Source of the DNA: Bacteroidales bacterium
Lineage (GTDB): Bacteria > Bacteroidota > Bacteroidia > Bacteroidales > F082
DNA: 64,000 bases
Assembly (NCBI GenBank): GCA_028277395.1
Contig: JANQGJ010000098.1
Location: 62,001 to 126,000 of the forward strand
Direction of reading: 5' to 3'
In this document: positions 45,675 through 55,928 of the stretch, piece by piece
How the letters are laid out: every line of letters begins with the position of its first letter
How positions within the stretch are numbered: position 1 is the first letter of the stretch
Notes under the pieces: model-generated
The model's input: the letters and a program-made list of their open reading frames with translations, nothing else
Database searches by the model: none
What the model was told of the DNA's origin: nothing
Made by a program: the position numbers and the translations under genes

Positions 45675-48600
45675 ATGAGCAACTTAAAAAAATTAATCGC
45701 AGGAATTCTTATTACACTGGCAGCTATAGTCATTACTGCTTCTCAATTCAGATATGAAGATACTGATATTAAAGAGAAATGGCAGAAAGTTGAAAAATAT
45801 GTAAAGAAAGGCCAGCCAAGATCTGCAATCATAGTAGTTGATGAGATTTATACCATTTCAAAGAAATCAAATAACACTCCCCAGATTATTAAATCATTAA
45901 TTTTTCGTATTAGTCTGCAGAGTCAGTTTGAAGAAGATCATATAATTAAATCTATTGACTTTTTTGAAAATGAAATTCAGACTTCATCAGCTCCAGAAAA
46001 ACAAATATTGCAATCTTTAGTTGCTGAGTTGTACCATCTCTATTTTGATTCAAACAGATGGAAAATAGTTAACCGGGAGATATTAACGAAAAACAGCAGT
46101 GATAATATTAGTACCTGGGATGCTGTAAGGTTAAATAATGAAGTTGCAAAATATTACCACTTATCACTACAAAATGCGAAGGAACTCCAGAACATTCCTT
46201 TAAGTTCATTCAATCCTATATTAATTAATGGTGATTCATCAAATACAACTGTATACCCGTTTTTGTATGATTTACTTGCCAACAGAGCAATTAATTACGT
46301 TTCCTCATCTGATTATGATTATACTCAACTGGCAACTCCTAAACTGATAAACAGTGACGAATACCTGGTTCCAATAACACAGTTTCTTAAGTTAAACACC
46401 GGTGATTCTAAAACTAAAAATGACGTTATAACCAGATTATTTCAAAAACTGATAAAACTACATCAGAAGGAAAACAATACTGAGGCTTTGGTTGATGTAA
46501 ACCTTAGAAGACTGAAATACTTTTATAATAATTCCAATAAAAGTCCTGAAGCTGAAAAACAATATATTAATACTTTGACCCGGTTATCAGAAAAATACAA
46601 TGATCATCCTGTATATGTATCCATTGCATACACTTTAGCTAATCAATACTATATATCAGGTTCTCGATATTCTCCCGGATATGTTTCTGATGGTAAAATG
46701 AACTATGCAATTGCTGACAGTATTTGCAACAGCGCAATCAGAAGTTATCCAAATGTGGAAGGATCTGATAATTGTAAAAACCTGGTCGAACAGATAAACC
46801 TGATGAGTTTTTCATTTGAAATCCCAACGGCACAACTACCTGAAAAACAAACACTTGTTCTGGTAGAATTCAAGAATGTTGAACGTCTTTATTTCAAGAT
46901 TGTTAAAGCAGACCCAATGAAGAATACAAACAGACACAACAGGAAGGAATATGTACAAAATGCCTTAAGAAATGAAGAGGTTGTATCATGGACATTAGAG
47001 CTGCCTGCAACAAAAGATCTGCGTAAACATACTGTTGAGAGTATAATTCCTGAATTACCCCTTGGTTATTATATGATATTTGCTTCTAATGATGAGTCGT
47101 TTAGCACTACTGAAACTATAAAATTTAAACCAATCTGGATCTCAAATTTAAGCTATATCATTGGCTCTAATTCTACCGGTGGATTTAACGAGATTTACAC
47201 TATTGATCGTGAATCCGGAAAAGGAAAAGGAAATGTAGAAATTACTCTCTATAATCAACAATATGATAACAGAAGCAGATCCTACATAATTAAAAAAGCA
47301 GGTAATCTGGTTACAGATAAATCAGGTTATGCAAAAATTAATCCAGTAAACGGCAGTAATTATGGCACTTATTTGTTTGAGTTTATTGATGGTAAAGACA
47401 GGTTATTATCAGAAAACTATCTGAATTTTCATTCTGTTCGCGAAAACGACAAACCTAAAATTAAAACTTACTTTTTTACTGACAGGGCTGTATATCGTCC
47501 AGGGCAAACAGTTTATTTTAAAGGAATTGTTACCCGGAACATAAAAAAGGAAGTATCGCTGGCAAAAGATTTTAATACTACAATTGAGTTTCTTAATGTA
47601 AACAGAAAAGTAGTCCATTCCATTGACTTTGTAACTAATGAAGATGGTTCATTCAGTGGATCGTTTATTATTCCATCAGGAGGTATTAACGGGAGAATGC
47701 AAATAAAGAACAGAACCGGATCAGTACAGTTTTTAGTTGAAAATTATAAACTGCCTACTTTTGAAATTGTTTTCGATAGTTTAAGAGGACAACCCAAATT
47801 AGGCGAAACTATAACGGTTTCCGGCAAGGCAGTCAGTTACGCCGGTAGTGCAATTGATGATGCACAGGTTAAATACCGGGTTGTAAGAAAAGTAAATTTT
47901 CCAAGACCTTACTATTTATATGATTTTTCCTGGATCCCTCCTTCAGGAATCCAGGAAATGGAAATCACGAACGGAACTGCATCAACATCGCAGAACGGAG
48001 TATTTGATATCTCATTTCAGGCATTACCTGATGAACAAATACCTGAAACAACCCTACCTGTCTTCACATTTGAAGTAATAGCGGAAATAACAGATATTAC
48101 GGGAGAGGTAAGAACATTGAATACAAATATTAAAGTGGGATACAAGCCTGTAGTATTAAACATTAACATGCCAGTAACTGTAGAAGCAGGGAGTGAAATC
48201 AAAAGCACGGTTTCAGCCCGAAACCTGAACGGAACCGATGTATCCCTGGAATTAAACCTTGCCTTGTACAAACTTATCCCACCTGAAAGACTATTACATA
48301 ATCGTCAATGGCCGGTTCCTGAGTACCAGGTTATTGCCGAAGAAGATTTTAAAAATACTTTTCCACATACTCCTTATAAAAATGAGAGCGATCCACTTAC
48401 ATGGGAAAAAATGCTGGTTAAAGAAAGGAATATTGCTGTTAACGGTATGGAATCTATTCCCAAAGACTATTTTGAAGAACTGGAGGCCGGAGATTATATT
48501 TTTGCTTTAACCGGAACAGATGAACATGGTAATAAACTTGATATAAAACATTTGTTTACACAGTACTCTAAATCTGGAAAACGAGCTCCCGGAAAAAGGA

Positions 48601-51600
48601 TAAGCTTCGTTACGACAAATGTCAATAAAGCTGAACCTGGGGAAACATTAAGTCTTACACTTGGTTCATCAGCGCGTAAATCTTATATGATGTATGAAGT
48701 GGTTAACGGGAAAACTATTATTGACAGAAAGTGGATTTTAATAAATCGTAATCAAAAAACTGTTGATATCCCTGTTCTGGAAAGTTACAGAGGTAATTTT
48801 GCTATCAATGTTGTTATGGTTAAATACAACAGATTATATTCCAGCAGGTTTAATATTGTTGTACCTTTTACCAATAAGGAACTTGATATAGCTCTCGAAA
48901 CATTCCGCAATAAGCTTACTCCTGGTTTAAAGGAAGAATGGAAAGTAACCGTTAGCGGAAAAGACGGCAGTAAGTTATCTGCTGAATTGCTTGCAGGAAT
49001 GTACGATGCTTCACTTGACATTTTTAGATCCAATAACTGGCAAATGAACCTTTATAAAACAAAGATTTCTGCGCATAATTGGGAGTCAAACCAGTTTAAT
49101 GTATCATTTTCATCAACACTATTCAGTCCGGGTGGTAATTACTTAACATCCAGGAAAACCGAATATCCGATGATAAACTGGTTTGGATTTAAATTTATGC
49201 GAAACAATCACATTGTTTATGACCAAATGGATTACAAATTACGTAAATCAGAGGCAGGCGGAGAGTCAATGGGTATAGCAGATGAAAGTATGGCTTCCAA
49301 AGATGGTATAAAGGTGTCAACTCCTGTTGAAGAAGAAGTACCTGATGTTGAAAAAGAAACAATTCCAATAAGAACCAACTTTAATGAAACAGCTTTTTTC
49401 TACCCTGAACTAAAAACTGACGAAAACGGAGCTGTTACTTTTAGTTTTGATACTCCTGATGCCCTTACAGAGTGGAAAATATTAATGCTGGCCTATACTG
49501 ATGACCTCAAAACCGGCACACTTGAACAAAAAATAAAATCGCAAAAGGAATTAATGATAATTCCGAATGTTCCAAGATTTGTAAGACAAAAAGATACTTT
49601 GAAATTTACTGCAAAGGTTGATAATTTTACTGATGAAAACATGTCCGTAACCTCGTCCATTGAGTTCTTTGATCCGATTACAATGGAGAAGGTTGACATC
49701 ATTTTTAATAGTGCAAAAGACGAAATTACAAAGCAAATTAATGCGAAGCAAAGTGAACCTGTTAGCTGGGAAATTGTGATACCGGAGAATGTGAACATGC
49801 TTGCTTACAGAATAACTGCAACGAATGGCACTTTCAGTGATGGGGAAGAAAGGATGTTCCCGGTATTAACAAACAGAATGCTTGTTACAAGTACTTTCCC
49901 AATGAATATCACAGGGGCAAAAACACATACTTTCAAATTTGACGATTTTATGAAAAACAGCCGGTCTGAATCGTTGAAAAACTACAAATACACCATCGAG
50001 TTCACATCAAATCCATCATGGTATGCCGTACAGGCACTTCCATACTTAAGTGAACCTAAAAACAGGAACTATTTATCAATGTTTAACAGATATTTTGCGA
50101 ATTCTATTTCGTCGTTTATTGTTGTTAGCAATCCAAAGATAAAAGCAGTTTTTGAAAGCTGGAAAAACCTTACTCCTGATACTTTCTTATCTAATCTGGA
50201 AAAAAATGAGGATCTGAAAAATACCATAATTAAATCCAGCCCATGGGTTCTTGATGCTGCTAATGAAGAAGAGCAGAAGAGAAGAATAGGATTACTTTTC
50301 GATGCTTCAAAGATGTCGAATGAGAAAGAAACGGCATTGCAAAAGTTATATGACGGGCAATTATCATCCGGTGCGTGGCCATGGTTTAAAGGTATGAAAG
50401 CAGACAGACACACAACCCAGTCAATTGTACTTGGAATGGCTAAACTTCATAATAAGGGTATTATTGACCTGACTAGCAACAACAGGAGGTTACAGATGAT
50501 CCGTAAGGCAGTTAACTGGCTTGATGCAAGATTGGTAGACGATTATAACAAAATAGAAAAATCCAAGACTTATAAAAGAAATGACCTGATCAGAAGTTCT
50601 CACATTCAATATTTATATTTGAGATCAATGTTACTTGATCTGATACCAGTGAAAGAGAAGTCCAAAGTTGCATTTGACTTTTATAAAAAACAATCGAAAG
50701 AACATTGGTTAAACAAAACGAATTATCTGCAAGGTATGATTGCCGTGACATTAAACAGGTTTGGATATAGAAACGAAGCAGAAGCAATAGTCAGATCATT
50801 AAAAGAGAGATCGCTTTACAGTAAAGAAATGGGAATGTACTGGCGTCAGGAATCCGGCTGGAACTGGTATCAGGCACCGGTTGAAACCCAGGCCATGATG
50901 ATAGAAACTATGGCTGAACTTGACAATAATCCAACCATAATTGAACAACTGAAGGTCTGGATGATTAAACAAAAGCAGACACAACACTGGAAAACCTCAA
51001 CTGCTACGGCAGAAGCTGTATTTGCACTTCTTATGTATGGTGATAATATGCTTGAAAATACTGACCCGGTTAGTGTTAAAGCAGGAAATGAATTAATTGA
51101 AGATGATAAAGACATGGTTATTGAAGCCGGTACCGGATATTTCACCACATCATGGTCAGGAGAAGAGATTAAAACAGATCTCGCTGAAATTACAATCACT
51201 AACCCAAATAACAATATAGCATGGGGAGCCGCATACTGGCAGTATTTTGAAGATATGGACAAAATAGTGGCAAATAATACACCTTTGTCAATTGATAAGG
51301 AACTCTATATTGAAAAGCTGACAGATAACGGACCTGTTTTGGAAGCTTTGCATGAAGAAAGTAAACTGCAACCAGGTGACAAAGTATTTGTAAGATTAAT
51401 AATATCCACTGACAGGAACATGGAATACATTCATCTGAAAGATATGCGTGCAACTGCTTTTGAACCTGTTTCCCAGTTGTCAGGATATAATTACAGTTCC
51501 GGACTCTGGTATTACAAAAATATTACTGATGTTAGTACTGAATTCTTTATGAGGTACTTACAAAAAGGAACATATGTGCTTGAATATCCATTATTTGTAT

Positions 51601-51701
51601 CTCAAAAAGGTGATTTTACAAATGGTATTGCAACAATTCAGAGCATGTATGCCCCGGAGTTCGCAGCACATTCATCAGGTATCAGAATATCTGTTGAGTG
51701 A
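45675..51701 (+). CDS. Alpha-2-macroglobulin-family protein lacking the thioester
   Basis: A 2008-residue exported protein. An N-terminal membrane/signal helix (8-24) is followed by a helical/TPR-like segment (to about 370), then macroglobulin beta domains (VYRPGQTVYFKGIV near 610), a flexible Glu-rich stretch like a bait region (about 1190-1235), the A2M core (FFYPELKTDENGAVTFSF) and a helical toroid domain (about 1440-1750, GAWPWF, AWP-type). The family normally has a CxEQ thioester before NRYFAN. Here the stretch is LPYLSEPKNRNYLSMFNRYF (residues about 1454-1473), with neither Cys nor Gln. Bacterial family members are thought to guard the periplasm against proteases. It converges on ctpA. 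Confidence 0.88.
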   Translation: MSNLKKLIAGILITLAAIVITASQFRYEDTDIKEKWQKVEKYVKKGQPRSAIIVVDEIYTISKKSNNTPQIIKSLIFRISLQSQFEEDHIIKSIDFFENEIQTSSAPEKQILQSLVAELYHLYFDSNRWKIVNREILTKNSSDNISTWDAVRLNNEVAKYYHLSLQNAKELQNIPLSSFNPILINGDSSNTTVYPFLYDLLANRAINYVSSSDYDYTQLATPKLINSDEYLVPITQFLKLNTGDSKTKNDVITRLFQKLIKLHQKENNTEALVDVNLRRLKYFYNNSNKSPEAEKQYINTLTRLSEKYNDHPVYVSIAYTLANQYYISGSRYSPGYVSDGKMNYAIADSICNSAIRSYPNVEGSDNCKNLVEQINLMSFSFEIPTAQLPEKQTLVLVEFKNVERLYFKIVKADPMKNTNRHNRKEYVQNALRNEEVVSWTLELPATKDLRKHTVESIIPELPLGYYMIFASNDESFSTTETIKFKPIWISNLSYIIGSNSTGGFNEIYTIDRESGKGKGNVEITLYNQQYDNRSRSYIIKKAGNLVTDKSGYAKINPVNGSNYGTYLFEFIDGKDRLLSENYLNFHSVRENDKPKIKTYFFTDRAVYRPGQTVYFKGIVTRNIKKEVSLAKDFNTTIEFLNVNRKVVHSIDFVTNEDGSFSGSFIIPSGGINGRMQIKNRTGSVQFLVENYKLPTFEIVFDSLRGQPKLGETITVSGKAVSYAGSAIDDAQVKYRVVRKVNFPRPYYLYDFSWIPPSGIQEMEITNGTASTSQNGVFDISFQALPDEQIPETTLPVFTFEVIAEITDITGEVRTLNTNIKVGYKPVVLNINMPVTVEAGSEIKSTVSARNLNGTDVSLELNLALYKLIPPERLLHNRQWPVPEYQVIAEEDFKNTFPHTPYKNESDPLTWEKMLVKERNIAVNGMESIPKDYFEELEAGDYIFALTGTDEHGNKLDIKHLFTQYSKSGKRAPGKRISFVTTNVNKAEPGETLSLTLGSSARKSYMMYEVVNGKTIIDRKWILINRNQKTVDIPVLESYRGNFAINVVMVKYNRLYSSRFNIVVPFTNKELDIALETFRNKLTPGLKEEWKVTVSGKDGSKLSAELLAGMYDASLDIFRSNNWQMNLYKTKISAHNWESNQFNVSFSSTLFSPGGNYLTSRKTEYPMINWFGFKFMRNNHIVYDQMDYKLRKSEAGGESMGIADESMASKDGIKVSTPVEEEVPDVEKETIPIRTNFNETAFFYPELKTDENGAVTFSFDTPDALTEWKILMLAYTDDLKTGTLEQKIKSQKELMIIPNVPRFVRQKDTLKFTAKVDNFTDENMSVTSSIEFFDPITMEKVDIIFNSAKDEITKQINAKQSEPVSWEIVIPENVNMLAYRITATNGTFSDGEERMFPVLTNRMLVTSTFPMNITGAKTHTFKFDDFMKNSRSESLKNYKYTIEFTSNPSWYAVQALPYLSEPKNRNYLSMFNRYFANSISSFIVVSNPKIKAVFESWKNLTPDTFLSNLEKNEDLKNTIIKSSPWVLDAANEEEQKRRIGLLFDASKMSNEKETALQKLYDGQLSSGAWPWFKGMKADRHTTQSIVLGMAKLHNKGIIDLTSNNRRLQMIRKAVNWLDARLVDDYNKIEKSKTYKRNDLIRSSHIQYLYLRSMLLDLIPVKEKSKVAFDFYKKQSKEHWLNKTNYLQGMIAVTLNRFGYRNEAEAIVRSLKERSLYSKEMGMYWRQESGWNWYQAPVETQAMMIETMAELDNNPTIIEQLKVWMIKQKQTQHWKTSTATAEAVFALLMYGDNMLENTDPVSVKAGNELIEDDKDMVIEAGTGYFTTSWSGEEIKTDLAEITITNPNNNIAWGAAYWQYFEDMDKIVANNTPLSIDKELYIEKLTDNGPVLEALHEESKLQPGDKVFVRLIISTDRNMEYIHLKDMRATAFEPVSQLSGYNYSSGLWYYKNITDVSTEFFMRYLQKGTYVLEYPLFVSQKGDFTNGIATIQSMYAPEFAAHSSGIRISVE

Positions 51702-51724
51702 AAATTAATTGCAAAAAACAAATC

Positions 51725-51776
51725 CCGGGCAGATAATTAAATCTGATTCAGGTGTTTAATTTCAAATACTGCCCGG
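51725..51776 (-). terminator. Long inverted repeat ending ctpA
   Basis: CCGGGCAG (51725-51732) pairs with CTGCCCGG (51769-51776), and inside it AATTAAA (51735-51741) pairs with TTTAATT (51755-51761). On the minus strand the hairpin is followed by GATTTGTTTTTTG, a usable U-run, so it should terminate ctpA; one arm lies in the ctpA 3' end. It also stands after the macroglobulin gene on the other strand, where no U-run follows. Confidence 0.65.
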
Positions 51777-53365
51777 TTAAATGTTGTATCAATATCATGA
51801 TAAATGGGATAGAATCCTTTTTCGTCAAGAATATTTCTTCCGACAAAAGCTTTGAACAATATTCCTATTTTATTTTTTGATAAGGTAATTTTCTCATCGC
51901 TTTGTTCAATTCCCTTTTCCTTTGCATAGGATACCAGATCGTAAAATATTTCATCATTCATTTCAAATGCTTTATTAAAGCTTTCAAAATCTTTGAATTT
52001 ACTCAACCAGGTTCTGTTGTTATCGGTATAATCAAATGCAAACTGAAAAATTAACCCCTTGTTTGCAAGCACATTGTAATAGGTGTGAATCGTATCTGTA
52101 ATGACAGGCACGAAAATATCAGGCATAATACCTCCACCACCGTAAACAACTCTTCCTTTGGGAGTTAAATATTTAAGTGAATCATCAAAATGGATACTGT
52201 CTTTATTTTGCATTTCGCCATTTACATATCTGTGATAATATTCTTCGTAGTAACTTTCAGAGTCTCCGTTTTCATAAGGTCTCTGGATACACCTCCCTGT
52301 TGGTGTATAATATCTGGCAACAGTCAGCCTTACAGCCGAGCCATCCGGAAGACTTATTTGCTCCTGCACCAATCCTTTACCAAATGTTCTTCTTCCGATA
52401 ATAACCCCTTTATCATTATCCTGAAGAGCTCCTGCAATAATTTCGCTGGCAGAAGCCGAATTTTCATCAACCAATACAGCCACATCAACCTGGTCAAAGT
52501 CTCCCGAATTGGTGGCATAAGCAAGTCTTCTAGGCCTGTTTTTTCCACTTGTATAAACAATAAGCTCGCCTTCATTTAGAAACTCATCGCTAATTTCAAT
52601 AGCTGCCTGTAATAAACCACCCGGGTTTCCTCTTAAGTCCAGAATCAGCTTTCTCATTCCTTCATCAAGCAGTCCGTTTGCAGCTTCAACAAACTCATCA
52701 TATGTGGTAGCCGAAAATTTATTTAATTTAATATATCCAATACTGTCGTCAACCATATATGCCACATCAAGGCTGTAAGTTGGAATAACATCACGGGTTA
52801 TTGTAAAATCTATAAGTTTTGGTACCCCACGACGATAATTAGTTACCTTTACTTTCGTACCTTTCTTACCTTTCAGTTTCCTTATTGCATCATTATTTTT
52901 AATCCCTACACCTGCCACAAGAGTGTCATCAACCTTTACTATTCTGTCACCAGCCATTAATCCTACCTTTTCGGAAGGACCTCCCGGAATAGGATTAATT
53001 ACTGTAATTGTATCTTTCTCTATGCGAAATGAGATACCTATTCCTTCAAAACTGCCAAGTAACGGGTCGTTGACCTCATTGAACTCATCTTGTGTTACAT
53101 ACATCGAATGTGGATCCAGTTCGTCAAGCATAGCTATGATTGCATCTGTTTCAAGTTCTGAAATATTAACTGTATCTACATAATCCTTAACAATATAATC
53201 AAGAATATCCCCGATTTTGTTATATGAGTTGTTTCCAATGGGAAGAAGTTTGCTATTAACCTGATTATTATTAAGTAGATTTGATCCAATCCATATACCC
53301 GCTACCAGAACGAGTGAAAAGGCTATTGGAAGATATATTTGAAAATTGTTATTTCTTTTATTCAT
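51737..53365 (-). CDS. C-terminal processing serine protease (S41, CtpA/Prc family)
   Basis: A 542-residue periplasmic protease. An N-terminal membrane anchor (about 10-28) is followed by a PDZ domain (about 85-170, GIGISFRIEKD, GPSEKVGLMAGDRI) and the S41 catalytic domain with the Ser/Lys dyad in NSASASEIIAGAL and RRTFGKGLVQ. The C-terminal 150 residues form the helical extension seen in Bacteroidota homologues. These enzymes cleave exported proteins from their C-termini. It converges on the macroglobulin gene. Confidence 0.93.
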   Translation of the reverse strand: MNKRNNNFQIYLPIAFSLVLVAGIWIGSNLLNNNQVNSKLLPIGNNSYNKIGDILDYIVKDYVDTVNISELETDAIIAMLDELDPHSMYVTQDEFNEVNDPLLGSFEGIGISFRIEKDTITVINPIPGGPSEKVGLMAGDRIVKVDDTLVAGVGIKNNDAIRKLKGKKGTKVKVTNYRRGVPKLIDFTITRDVIPTYSLDVAYMVDDSIGYIKLNKFSATTYDEFVEAANGLLDEGMRKLILDLRGNPGGLLQAAIEISDEFLNEGELIVYTSGKNRPRRLAYATNSGDFDQVDVAVLVDENSASASEIIAGALQDNDKGVIIGRRTFGKGLVQEQISLPDGSAVRLTVARYYTPTGRCIQRPYENGDSESYYEEYYHRYVNGEMQNKDSIHFDDSLKYLTPKGRVVYGGGGIMPDIFVPVITDTIHTYYNVLANKGLIFQFAFDYTDNNRTWLSKFKDFESFNKAFEMNDEIFYDLVSYAKEKGIEQSDEKITLSKNKIGILFKAFVGRNILDEKGFYPIYHDIDTTFNRAVFEIKHLNQI

Positions 53366-53720
53366 GATATGTTTTTTGCAAATCTATTAAAATGAAACTA
53401 AATCGACTGAATTTTAAGCAACTTCCCCAAACTATTAAGAATTTTTAATATAAATATCAATACCAATCTGTTTTCAACCAGCGATTATTGATTTTCAGCA
53501 CCATACCATGCATAAGGATAATGACAATTAAATATGAATTCCTACATATGTAGAAAACAACATAAGTGTCCGAAAGTTATACACATGTTGTATGAAGTTG
53601 GACATATTTACGTACACCATGAAAGCAGCAAAATTGTTTATCTTTTTGATTTTATGCTAGTTATGAATTTCGGTACGCTATTGGCATTATAAAAATCAAT
53701 AACGACTAAAATTTACTGCA
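53366..53720. other. Intergenic region ctpA-small TonB-C-like gene
   Basis: This 355-nt stretch contains no credible gene. It has a perfect 12-bp palindrome CTACATATGTAG (53542-53553), a possible operator, and an imperfect hairpin (GTCC...GGAC with inner ATACA/TGTAT, 53566-53602). A 13-codon ORF at 53619-53660 is hydrophobic like a signal peptide but too short to support. Confidence 0.4.
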
Positions 53721-54071
53721 ATGAAATCAAGAATCGCAACCTACTTGATAGCATTGAGCATGTTCATGGCAGGAACTGCCTTTGCTACAAATCCTGTAAA
53801 CCAGAAAACTGAAGCTTCGAAAGCTGTGGTTTCAGTACTAAAAGAAGAGTTAAAATTTCCTGAGTTTGCCAAGGAAGATAATTCAGAATGCTGTGTTCTG
53901 GTAAGATTAATAATCAATAACGACGGAACGTTTAAAGTTGATTGTGCAAATAGTACCAGTCCTGATCTGAAGAAACATGTCACTCAGGCTATTGAACAAA
54001 TCGACAAAAAGGATCTGGCCAGATTTGCCGGTCAAACGTTTAGCTACAAGATCAATTTTAAGCTGATCTGA
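53721..54071 (+). CDS. Small exported TonB-C-like protein
   Basis: A 116-residue protein with a signal peptide ending in FAT (LIALSMFMAGTAFA). The rest follows the pattern of the C-terminal domain of energy transducer TonB: ELKFPEFAK, CCVLVRLIINNDGTFKVD and KKHVTQAIEQI. It lacks the membrane anchor and the proline-rich spacer of true TonB, so it cannot transduce energy by itself. Small periplasmic proteins of this kind are common in Bacteroidota and their role is unknown. Confidence 0.7.
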   Translation: MKSRIATYLIALSMFMAGTAFATNPVNQKTEASKAVVSVLKEELKFPEFAKEDNSECCVLVRLIINNDGTFKVDCANSTSPDLKKHVTQAIEQIDKKDLARFAGQTFSYKINFKLI

Positions 54072-54101
54072 AGAAGTTAGCATCTACCTGTGTATATAAT
54101 T

Positions 54102-54141
54102 CACCAATCTGTTTAATTAGTTTTCTAATTAGCAGTTGGTG
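54102..54141 (+). terminator. Strong stem-loop after the TonB-C-like gene
   Basis: CACCAA(T)CTG pairs with CAGTTGGTG, and the inner TTAATTAG pairs with CTAATTAG around a TTTT loop, about 17 bp with one bulge. It lies 30 nt after the stop codon. No U-run follows, so it may stabilise mRNA rather than terminate it. Confidence 0.55.
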
Positions 54142-54303
54142 GATCTTCATTACCGTGTTAAGTAATACCTTAACTTCTTAACCGGTATTCATATGCGGGG
54201 TATTGTTATTCAAGAAGCTATTGCCGGCTACGAGTTTAAATGTTATTATAATCTACGTAATTATGTATTTTAGCAATAACATTTATCTTTTGAGTAATTA
54301 TTT

Positions 54304-55800
54304 TTGGCAATCAATATTATCAAAAACATATACAAACTGAAACCTGTAAGCCTGCTAATTTCAGCATTTATTAGTCTGGCACCTATTTTAGTAAATGCCC
54401 AGATATCTGAATTTTCATACAAATCAAAACATAGTTACGATCTATCGTATCACAAAACCATTCTGGAAATTGAAAAAGATATTAATAATATTAAACCAAT
54501 TATTCCATTAAACAAAAACTCTGAAAGGTCTTTGTCATCAAGCGTTTTTGGTTACTTACCATATTGGGAATATCCTTCAGCAGTTTCTACGCTGCATTTC
54601 GACTTATTAAGTCATATTTCTGTTTTTGATTTTCACGCGAATGCTGATGGTAGTATTGATAATCCCCCGGGGTGGCCATGGACCGATCTGATAAATAAAT
54701 CTCATGAAAATGGAGTAAAGGTTATTGCAACAATTGTCAACTTCAACAGCTCGGAAATACATACTCTGTTAACAAACGATAATGCTAAAACTACTCTGTT
54801 TGGAAATATTCTCACAATAATCCAGCAATACTATCTTGATGGTGTTAATATTGATTTTGAGAATATAAACACATCAGACCGGGGAATGATACTGGTTTCT
54901 TTTATGGGTGAACTTACTGCCTACATTCACAATATCAACCCGTCTTATGAAATATCTTTTGCTTCACCACCGGTAAACTGGGGAGGATGGGATTTTGCAG
55001 GTTTAGCTAATTCCTGTGACTATTTGTTCATAATGGGATATAATTTTTGGGGAGGATGGAGTATAACTTCGGGCCCCTGCTCACCATTAACAGGAGGTAA
55101 TTATAATATAATGAAAGTACTATCTGAAGAATATTCTGATATCGTATCCGACACTCCCGATAAACTGATTCTTGGTGTACCATACTACGGTAATAGCTGG
55201 ATAACTGAAGATAATACTGCTTATTCTGCTGTGATTGATCATCTGAGACAACCGAAATACAAATCCGCAATAGTACAGGCAGAACAGGATTCTATGTGTT
55301 GGGACTTGATTAGTAATACTTCGTGGAGCGTTGATAACAACACTATTAAACAAATATGGTTCGACTCAGATTCCAGTCTTAGTTTAAAATATCAGCTTGC
55401 AATCGAAAACCAGTTAAAAGGTGTTGGCATGTGGGCTCTTGGATACGATGGTAACAGGCCGGAACTGTGGCAGGCATTAAGGGATAACTTTGGCACAACG
55501 GAAATAAATGACGAGGTTATTCCAACAGATGTTTGTAACATCACTGTTTACCCTAATCCTGCTACTCAAGATTTGAATGTCAGGATAATGAACATTATAG
55601 AAATACCTGATGTAATTAGTATCAAAGATCCGTCTGGCCGAAATATTGATTTTAACATTACTAATATTGATAAAACCGGAGATGACCTAACTATAAAGTT
55701 ATCAATGAAAAATCATAAACCCGGACTTTATTTTCTTTCACTGAATTTCACAGATAAATCAACCTTTCGGAACATTATTAAGAAGCTAATCCTGTATTGA
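54304..55800 (+). CDS. T9SS-secreted GH18 (chitinase-like) glycoside hydrolase
   Basis: A 498-residue secreted protein. No ATG is available at the 5' end; TTG 54304 is the only start after the in-frame stop at 54295 that keeps the signal peptide (LKPVSLLISAFISLAPILVNA). A GH18 barrel covers about 75-400, with catalytic motif LDGVNIDFEN (DxxDxDxE type, with the acid/base Glu) and later YNFWGGW and ALGYDG. GH18 enzymes cut chitin or N-glycan GlcNAc links. The C-terminal 85 residues are a T9SS sorting domain (VYPNPATQDL, KPGLYFLSL). No partner gene suggests a full chitin system. Confidence 0.88.
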   Translation: MAINIIKNIYKLKPVSLLISAFISLAPILVNAQISEFSYKSKHSYDLSYHKTILEIEKDINNIKPIIPLNKNSERSLSSSVFGYLPYWEYPSAVSTLHFDLLSHISVFDFHANADGSIDNPPGWPWTDLINKSHENGVKVIATIVNFNSSEIHTLLTNDNAKTTLFGNILTIIQQYYLDGVNIDFENINTSDRGMILVSFMGELTAYIHNINPSYEISFASPPVNWGGWDFAGLANSCDYLFIMGYNFWGGWSITSGPCSPLTGGNYNIMKVLSEEYSDIVSDTPDKLILGVPYYGNSWITEDNTAYSAVIDHLRQPKYKSAIVQAEQDSMCWDLISNTSWSVDNNTIKQIWFDSDSSLSLKYQLAIENQLKGVGMWALGYDGNRPELWQALRDNFGTTEINDEVIPTDVCNITVYPNPATQDLNVRIMNIIEIPDVISIKDPSGRNIDFNITNIDKTGDDLTIKLSMKNHKPGLYFLSLNFTDKSTFRNIIKKLILY

Positions 55801-55900
55801 TCTTGCAATAATTATTTTGAAATTGTTTTAACAATAGAAATCAAATCTGTTTTATAATATCTAACAAATCCGTTTTAATAGTATTACTTCATAAACTATC

Positions 55901-55908
55901 TATATTTG
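55901..55908 (+). promoter_or_regulatory. -7 box of the YfcC-family gene
   Basis: TATATTTG followed by C ends 20 nt before ATG 55929, a good TAnnTTTG match without an exact -33 TTTG. Confidence 0.5.
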
Positions 55909-55928
55909 CACAAAAAAAATTCACCTTC

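Noticed and set aside
53619-53660. A 13-codon hydrophobic ORF before the TonB-C-like gene
   Set aside because: Too short, without pairing elements or a terminator that would make it a leader peptide.
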